A stretch of 64,000 nucleotides of DNA. It comes from Oopsacas minuta (lineage: Eukaryota > Porifera > Hexactinellida > Lyssacinosida > Leucopsacidae). Below the pieces are notes generated by a model. It saw nothing but the letters and a program-made list of their open reading frames with translations, was not told where the DNA came from and did not search any database. The DNA lies in assembly GCA_024704765.1 (NCBI GenBank), contig JAKMXF010000326.1, positions 124,001 to 188,000 of the forward strand, in the 5' to 3' direction. Position numbers and translations under genes: made by a program. This document shows, one piece after another, positions 60,035 through 64,000 of the stretch (its first letter is position 1; each line of letters starts with the position of its first letter).

Positions 60035-61219
60035 GAAATTAGCGATAATCTCATATATATGGTATATAGCTATGTATTACGATTGGTGGATATTTCGTCG
60101 ATTTAAACTTTGAGACGAATGGTATAGATTTGATTCATTGATGTGATATTGATATTAATAGTAGAAATAATTATGGATGTTTAAAATGTGAAGTGATGGC
60201 CGATTCCTTTCAAATAAACGGTGGTTTCGCGAATAACGTGATCCAAGACTAGATGTAATTGTCTCTCATTCCTTGCCTTCGTAGACTAGATTGGAGATGA
60301 ATAATTCCACTCTCCCATGTAAGCATCATATAAATCTTGTATAATTTGAACTTTCACAAAACTTTCATTAATTTACAAAACAAGGTGTGGAGAAGATAGG
60401 CCAGATTGAAACGCGTTATGCCAAACCTCTATGAAATATCATATCCGAGCAGTTTGATATAATACCCTGGTATACATACTCCAAAATGAGGTATCCTGGG
60501 TTTTAGATCTGGTAATCTTCTTCCAATGTATGTCTCTTCAAAATATCCAACCAAATCAATCGCAGATTATGGAAAAATTGAACATAAGTATAATGAAAGA
60601 ATCGATGAGATAATGTTCCACCACAAATGCTAGCTTGGAAGAATTCTAATCCTAAGAGCGAAATCTTGATCTTCCATATAGCTCCCAAAAAAGCAATTGA
60701 TTGAATTTTACTGGATATATTTTGAGAAAAATGGAAAACACCCAGTTAGGAACCCTAGAAAGTGATCTTTGAATGATTGATGGCTGCTTTTCGAAACAAT
60801 CATTAGATAGGAAGCATAGATTGAGGTTAGGTTCAGTGTCATAAAATTAGACTATAGTTTGTTTGATGAGCTTTACTGTTAGGTCATCAAATTTGATAAT
60901 AATTCTTTATACCCAAAATGTCGGTAGAGAAATGGATATCCTTTGTATCTGTTGATCTTTATAAATAACGAATCTTCCCTTTTTCTTAAATAATTTTCCT
61001 ATTTAATAAATTTAATACTTAGTATTTATCAGTTTGCCAAAGCAGTGCAGATATCTTCGGTGTCTATAGATTATATATTTTTGTACATTGTTATTATTCA
61101 TAGTAAGTAGAAGGAGGCGGATTGTATGTACAAATTTAGATGAATAATTTAAATGAATATATTATGACCTCATCTTCTGATGTATCAAAATTGGTGAACT
61201 CCCTGTAAGCCATCAACTA
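60035..61219. other. No gene seen
   Basis: AT-rich. The minus-strand open frame at 60503-60688 is not recognised and has no supporting context. Confidence 0.4.
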
Positions 61220-61560
61220 TGAAAGGAAGGATCTAATTCAGGTTCTACCCTTACTACATAGTTTCCTCATTATTTTACTGTACCATCCTTCTCTGGTACC
61301 AGTGAGTATACGCAAAGAAACACATCCATCTTCTCTGCATGTATACTATAGTGTGGAGTTGATAAAATAGCTGAGGTGCAACTTTGAAAGTTCTATGTCC
61401 AAGCCAACTATTTGAATCTTTCAGATAGGAAAGCATCTTAGAAGTAGCAAATAGAATTATTCTATTAACATCTCCAAAACACAGATCGTAAAGGGTTTGC
61501 CTTTTGAAGTAGGGTGGCCAGGAAATCTTAACCAAATTCGAGGACATTTTCAAATGTTTG
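61220..61560 (-). pseudogene. MULE-type transposase catalytic fragment
   Basis: On the minus strand, FGDVNRIILFATSKMLSYL, KDSNSWLGHRTFKVAP and QLFYQLHTIVYMQRR (61475-61330) match the opening of the Mutator-like transposase domain; relatives read W..DGTFK..P..F.QLYTIH. The catalytic Asp is replaced by His (GHRTFK). Ends in a stop at 61275. A different copy from the relic at 24430-25000, where the same motif is also damaged. Confidence 0.72.
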
Positions 61561-61570
61561 GGAAATCCTG

Positions 61571-62168
61571 GGGCCTTATTAACTAAAATTCTAAGAATTA
61601 TTCTTAACTTAATTCTAAGTGTATTTCTAAGAATAATTCTAAGAATTCATGAAATATTCTTAGTTTTCGTTAAGAATTCTCAACTTGGCTATACTTAACG
61701 GATTCTAAGAATAATTCTTAGAATAATTCTTAGAATTAAGCAATTCTAAGAAAAATTCTTAGAATTGGGTAATTCTACTTGATTGATTCCTGCTATTGAT
61801 TAATAAAATTTATGCCAATTCATTCGACTTCAATCGCTTTTTGAGAAGATATGCGCATAGTAGAAAATAATATCCTTCTACTTGTATACTTCATTTATCA
61901 TTAATGAGATAAATTGCCTCACCCAATAGCGGGTATTACAACATGTAGATATGATAATCAAACATATTGTCTTAAGCGATAAACAATCTTCTTTATTATT
62001 AAATGCGTATTGATTATCATTTCATAGAAAAGTAGAATAAATTATAAGTTAAGTGTCCTCTCTACCTCACTAAATATTTTTCTTAGAATTGTTCGAATTC
62101 TTAGAATTATTCTAAGAATTGAGTCATATTCTAAGAATTTGACTTAAGAATTTTAGTTAATAAGGCCC
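61571..62168. mobile_element. Harbinger-like MITE rich in TTCTAAGAAT palindromes
   Basis: The terminal repeats GGGCCTTATTAACTAAAATT and its exact inverse (ending 62168) are flanked by CTG on both sides (61568-61570, 62169-62171). A 3-bp duplication and GGGCC ends fit PIF/Harbinger-like MITEs. The arms hold many copies of the palindrome AATTCTTAGAATT/TTCTAAGAA (61590-61770 and 62080-62150). Non-coding centre. Confidence 0.82.
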
Positions 62169-62339
62169 CTGGACTATAATGATTAAAGAACTGGGCAACA
62201 AACTGAACGTATAATTGAAAAATGTGGTGGAATATTTACATACAGTAAACTCCCGAAATAACCAATTCGGATATAGCGAAACTCCCATTAAATTGATTGT
62301 CTCATTAACCACTATATTATGAGATTTGGCTAATTTTTA

Positions 62340-62905
62340 GCCGTGCGAACTCACGCTGCGCTACTTCGTGTTTTGTTGAGGCCGGCACTTCGTGCCTCGA
62401 ATTAATTTAAATAGGAACAACAGTAATTTACATATGATTAAGATGAAAGTGCGAAATTCAGATCAGCATTATCGATTACCCCAGCATAACCTTTGAAACC
62501 AAGTTTCTAAGAATATATAGAAATTAGTTTACTTTACCACCTAAACAACAAAAATATTCATAATATGTTGCTGATAGTATTATATTTGGAATCAGTATGC
62601 TAGATTACACCATATTAGCCATTGAAAGCTCGTTTCAAGGACTAATTAGAAAGTTGTTTACTATATAGAAAAGAACAACAACAAATGTTCACGATAGGTT
62701 ATTGCACCAGTTGCAAGATTTAGAATTATCGTACTCATTACCCCATAAAGCCATAATATTCGTTGAAACGAATTCTCTAGCCCTATTTTGAAACATCTTC
62801 GAAAGGTATGAAAATATGATTAATGTTATGGCCACGAATATTCATCACATCTTGTTCATAATATCATATCCGGAATCAGCATAACCGATTATCCCAATGT
62901 AATTC
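62340..62905 (+). repeat. Tandem-repeat element (HINE-like), copy 3
   Basis: A GC-rich palindromic head (GGCACTTCGTGCC) is followed by about three diverged units. Each contains CATAATATGTTGCTGATAGTAT or TTGTTCATAATATCATAT, TTGGAATCAGTAT or CCGGAATCAGCAT, GATTACCCCA, and GTTGAAA/ATTGAAAGC. Same family as 13020-14556 and 52955-53575. Confidence 0.55.
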
Positions 62906-63316
62906 TTTTCAAAAACAATCGGCAAAAAAGAGAATGGTCACTATATCTATAGGTTCAAAAGTGGGTTCAACCAACAGCCCAGATAGTTTTATATTACTTT
63001 GAATCACAAAATACCTTTAAAAATATTAAAAACATAAGTGGCACAGATTAACGATGTTGGTATTTTTTAACATCCTGAATTTAAATGAACCAAAGTGGCA
63101 ATCACAGTGATTAAAGCATTTAGTTTTCGTAGCATTCCGAAAACCTAACTCAATTTCAAGAATCTAATAATTCAATTCTAACTAGTACTTAAGGTGAAGC
63201 CCGCGAAATGTAGACCGAATAGCGATAGTCTAGTCTAATATATAATGATATCCGAATATTAATTTTCCATCAAAAATTAAAAAAATAACAGTTAACTTCA
63301 TATAAATTCAAACTTA
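62906..63316. other. Probable 3' UTR and flank of the ENTR1-like gene
   Basis: AT-rich sequence downstream of the minus-strand stop at 63317. No further coding exon; no obvious canonical polyadenylation signal. Confidence 0.4.
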
Positions 63317-64000
63317 CTAGTCAGAAAAAAGCTGTGAATCAATGGGTTCATAAACTTGATGCAAAGATTCAAGTAAGTCTGCAACTTGTTTCAGATTACT
63401 GACGCCAACAAGCATTTGATTTAACAAATGTTCAGCTTCTATACCAGATATTCGAATTTTGGCACTAATGGCCTGGGTTTGTTCCTGATAAAATTCACGA
63501 AGAGAATGTTTGTTTTGACGCTTAAATCTGCTAAATTCTGAATTAAGTTTCTCAAATCGATTTTCAGCAAGAATCGCACGTTTATTTGCTTTAGCGAGGT
63601 GATCCTCTACATTGTGTATAACTTGTTCTAATGCCTTAGTTTCTTGAGAGTCTTTTAATTGCAATTCTTGGAGTTTCACGGATAAAGATAAATTTTTTCC
63701 CTCTAAATCTTGAATTTGACGTTTAAGTGAAAAATTTTCAATTTTCAAATCAGAATCCTCAGAATTAGGTTTCAAAATTCCATCTGATGAATTGAAAACA
63801 TTATTTTGAGTATTCTGAAATATATCGGAATAATCAACATTTGTTGATGCTAAGGGTAAAGCAGCTAGAGTTTTCGGTACGGAATATTGAGGTTGGATAA
63901 ACTTCTTATAAGAAAATGGATTATCTACGGAGTTAAATGTAGATTCAGGAGTAGCAAAATTATTGGCAGCTTCAGTAGTAGAAATTGATTTAAGCCTAGA
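63317..64000 (-). CDS. ENTR1: ENTR1/SDCCAG3-like coiled-coil protein, C-terminal part (runs off the window)
   Basis: Open from the window edge at 64000 to the stop at 63317, about 227 codons in one exon. No start is in the window; the gene extends beyond it. The N-terminal visible part is low in charge and contains NPFSYKKFIQPQYS, a motif also placed ahead of the coiled coil in ENTR1. From about 63760 a long coiled coil follows (LKRQIQDLEGKNLSLSVKLQ, VEDHLAKANKRAILAENRFE). The end GVSNLKQVADLLESLHQVYE matches the conserved ENTR1 C-terminus (LL.G...L..VA..L.SI). ENTR1 (serologically defined colon cancer antigen 3) acts in endosome-to-surface recycling and in cytokinesis. No frameshifts, and codon use is that of an intact gene. 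The identification is by recall of the family. Confidence 0.7.
   Translation of the reverse strand, partial: SRLKSISTTEAANNFATPESTFNSVDNPFSYKKFIQPQYSVPKTLAALPLASTNVDYSDIFQNTQNNVFNSSDGILKPNSEDSDLKIENFSLKRQIQDLEGKNLSLSVKLQELQLKDSQETKALEQVIHNVEDHLAKANKRAILAENRFEKLNSEFSRFKRQNKHSLREFYQEQTQAISAKIRISGIEAEHLLNQMLVGVSNLKQVADLLESLHQVYEPIDSQLFSD

Noticed and set aside
60503-60688. Minus-strand open frame as a transposase piece
   Set aside because: No motif could be matched with confidence.
1-64000. CRISPR arrays, tRNA or rRNA genes, bacterial operons
   Set aside because: No regularly spaced identical repeats, no cloverleaf I could fold by eye, and no prokaryotic gene arrangement.

Overview
This window is eukaryotic, AT-rich, and dominated by transposable elements. 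It looks like an invertebrate genome, possibly an arthropod such as a copepod. That guess rests on spliced genes with one very short and one very long intron, the mix of DNA transposons, and the lack of any bacterial operon structure. The species cannot be fixed from sequence alone.

Two host genes can be supported. (1) On the + strand, a CCCH zinc-finger protein has coding exon 1 at 32932-34018 and exon 2 at 48428-49650. Joining consensus splice sites across a 14.4-kb intron keeps the frame open and predicts 769 residues. A 59-nt intron probably lies in its 5' UTR. (2) On the - strand at the right edge, 63317-64000 encodes the C-terminal part of an ENTR1/SDCCAG3-like coiled-coil trafficking protein that runs off the window. 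A possible terminal exon of a third gene lies at 58130-58312 (+).

Everything else recognisable is mobile DNA, mostly decayed. Left to right: Helitron Rep/helicase N-terminal relic (1012-2216); P-element-like transposon (2808-5952); hAT MITE with a perfect 8-bp target duplication (6027-6525) and a second hAT MITE (7156-7490); maT-type (DD37D) mariner (10015-11300); hAT MITE (12462-12933); a nest at 13020-19540 in which a tandem-repeat element carries a 917-bp palindromic MITE and a TTF-type hAT, which itself carries a ZBED5-like hAT; mariner (20382-21598); pogo/Tigger-like MITE (22478-23123); Merlin/ISXO2 relic (23265-23671); FLYWCH/MULE relic (24430-25000); relic of an unnamed Cys-rich transposon-associated family (26206-26533); Gypsy-class retrotransposon (27800-30960); second DD37D mariner (31033-32339).

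Inside the 14.4-kb intron sit another TTF-type hAT (36276-41886), an element with 416-bp terminal inverted repeats nested in it (38051-40961), and another mariner (43572-44903). Right of the gene are inverted-repeat MITEs, a second copy of the palindromic MITE (53791-54639), a minisatellite (55408-55815), a second copy of the unnamed Cys-rich relic (56247-56420), Helitron-like non-autonomous repeats, Harbinger-like MITEs and a second MULE relic (61220-61560).

The best candidate for something undescribed is the nested long-inverted-repeat element at 38051-40961. Its protein belongs to a family I recognise from uncharacterised invertebrate proteins (YHGG.FEGN motif) but cannot place in a named transposase superfamily. 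Its ends and its 4-bp target duplication are fixed because removing it restores the reading frame of the hAT it interrupted.
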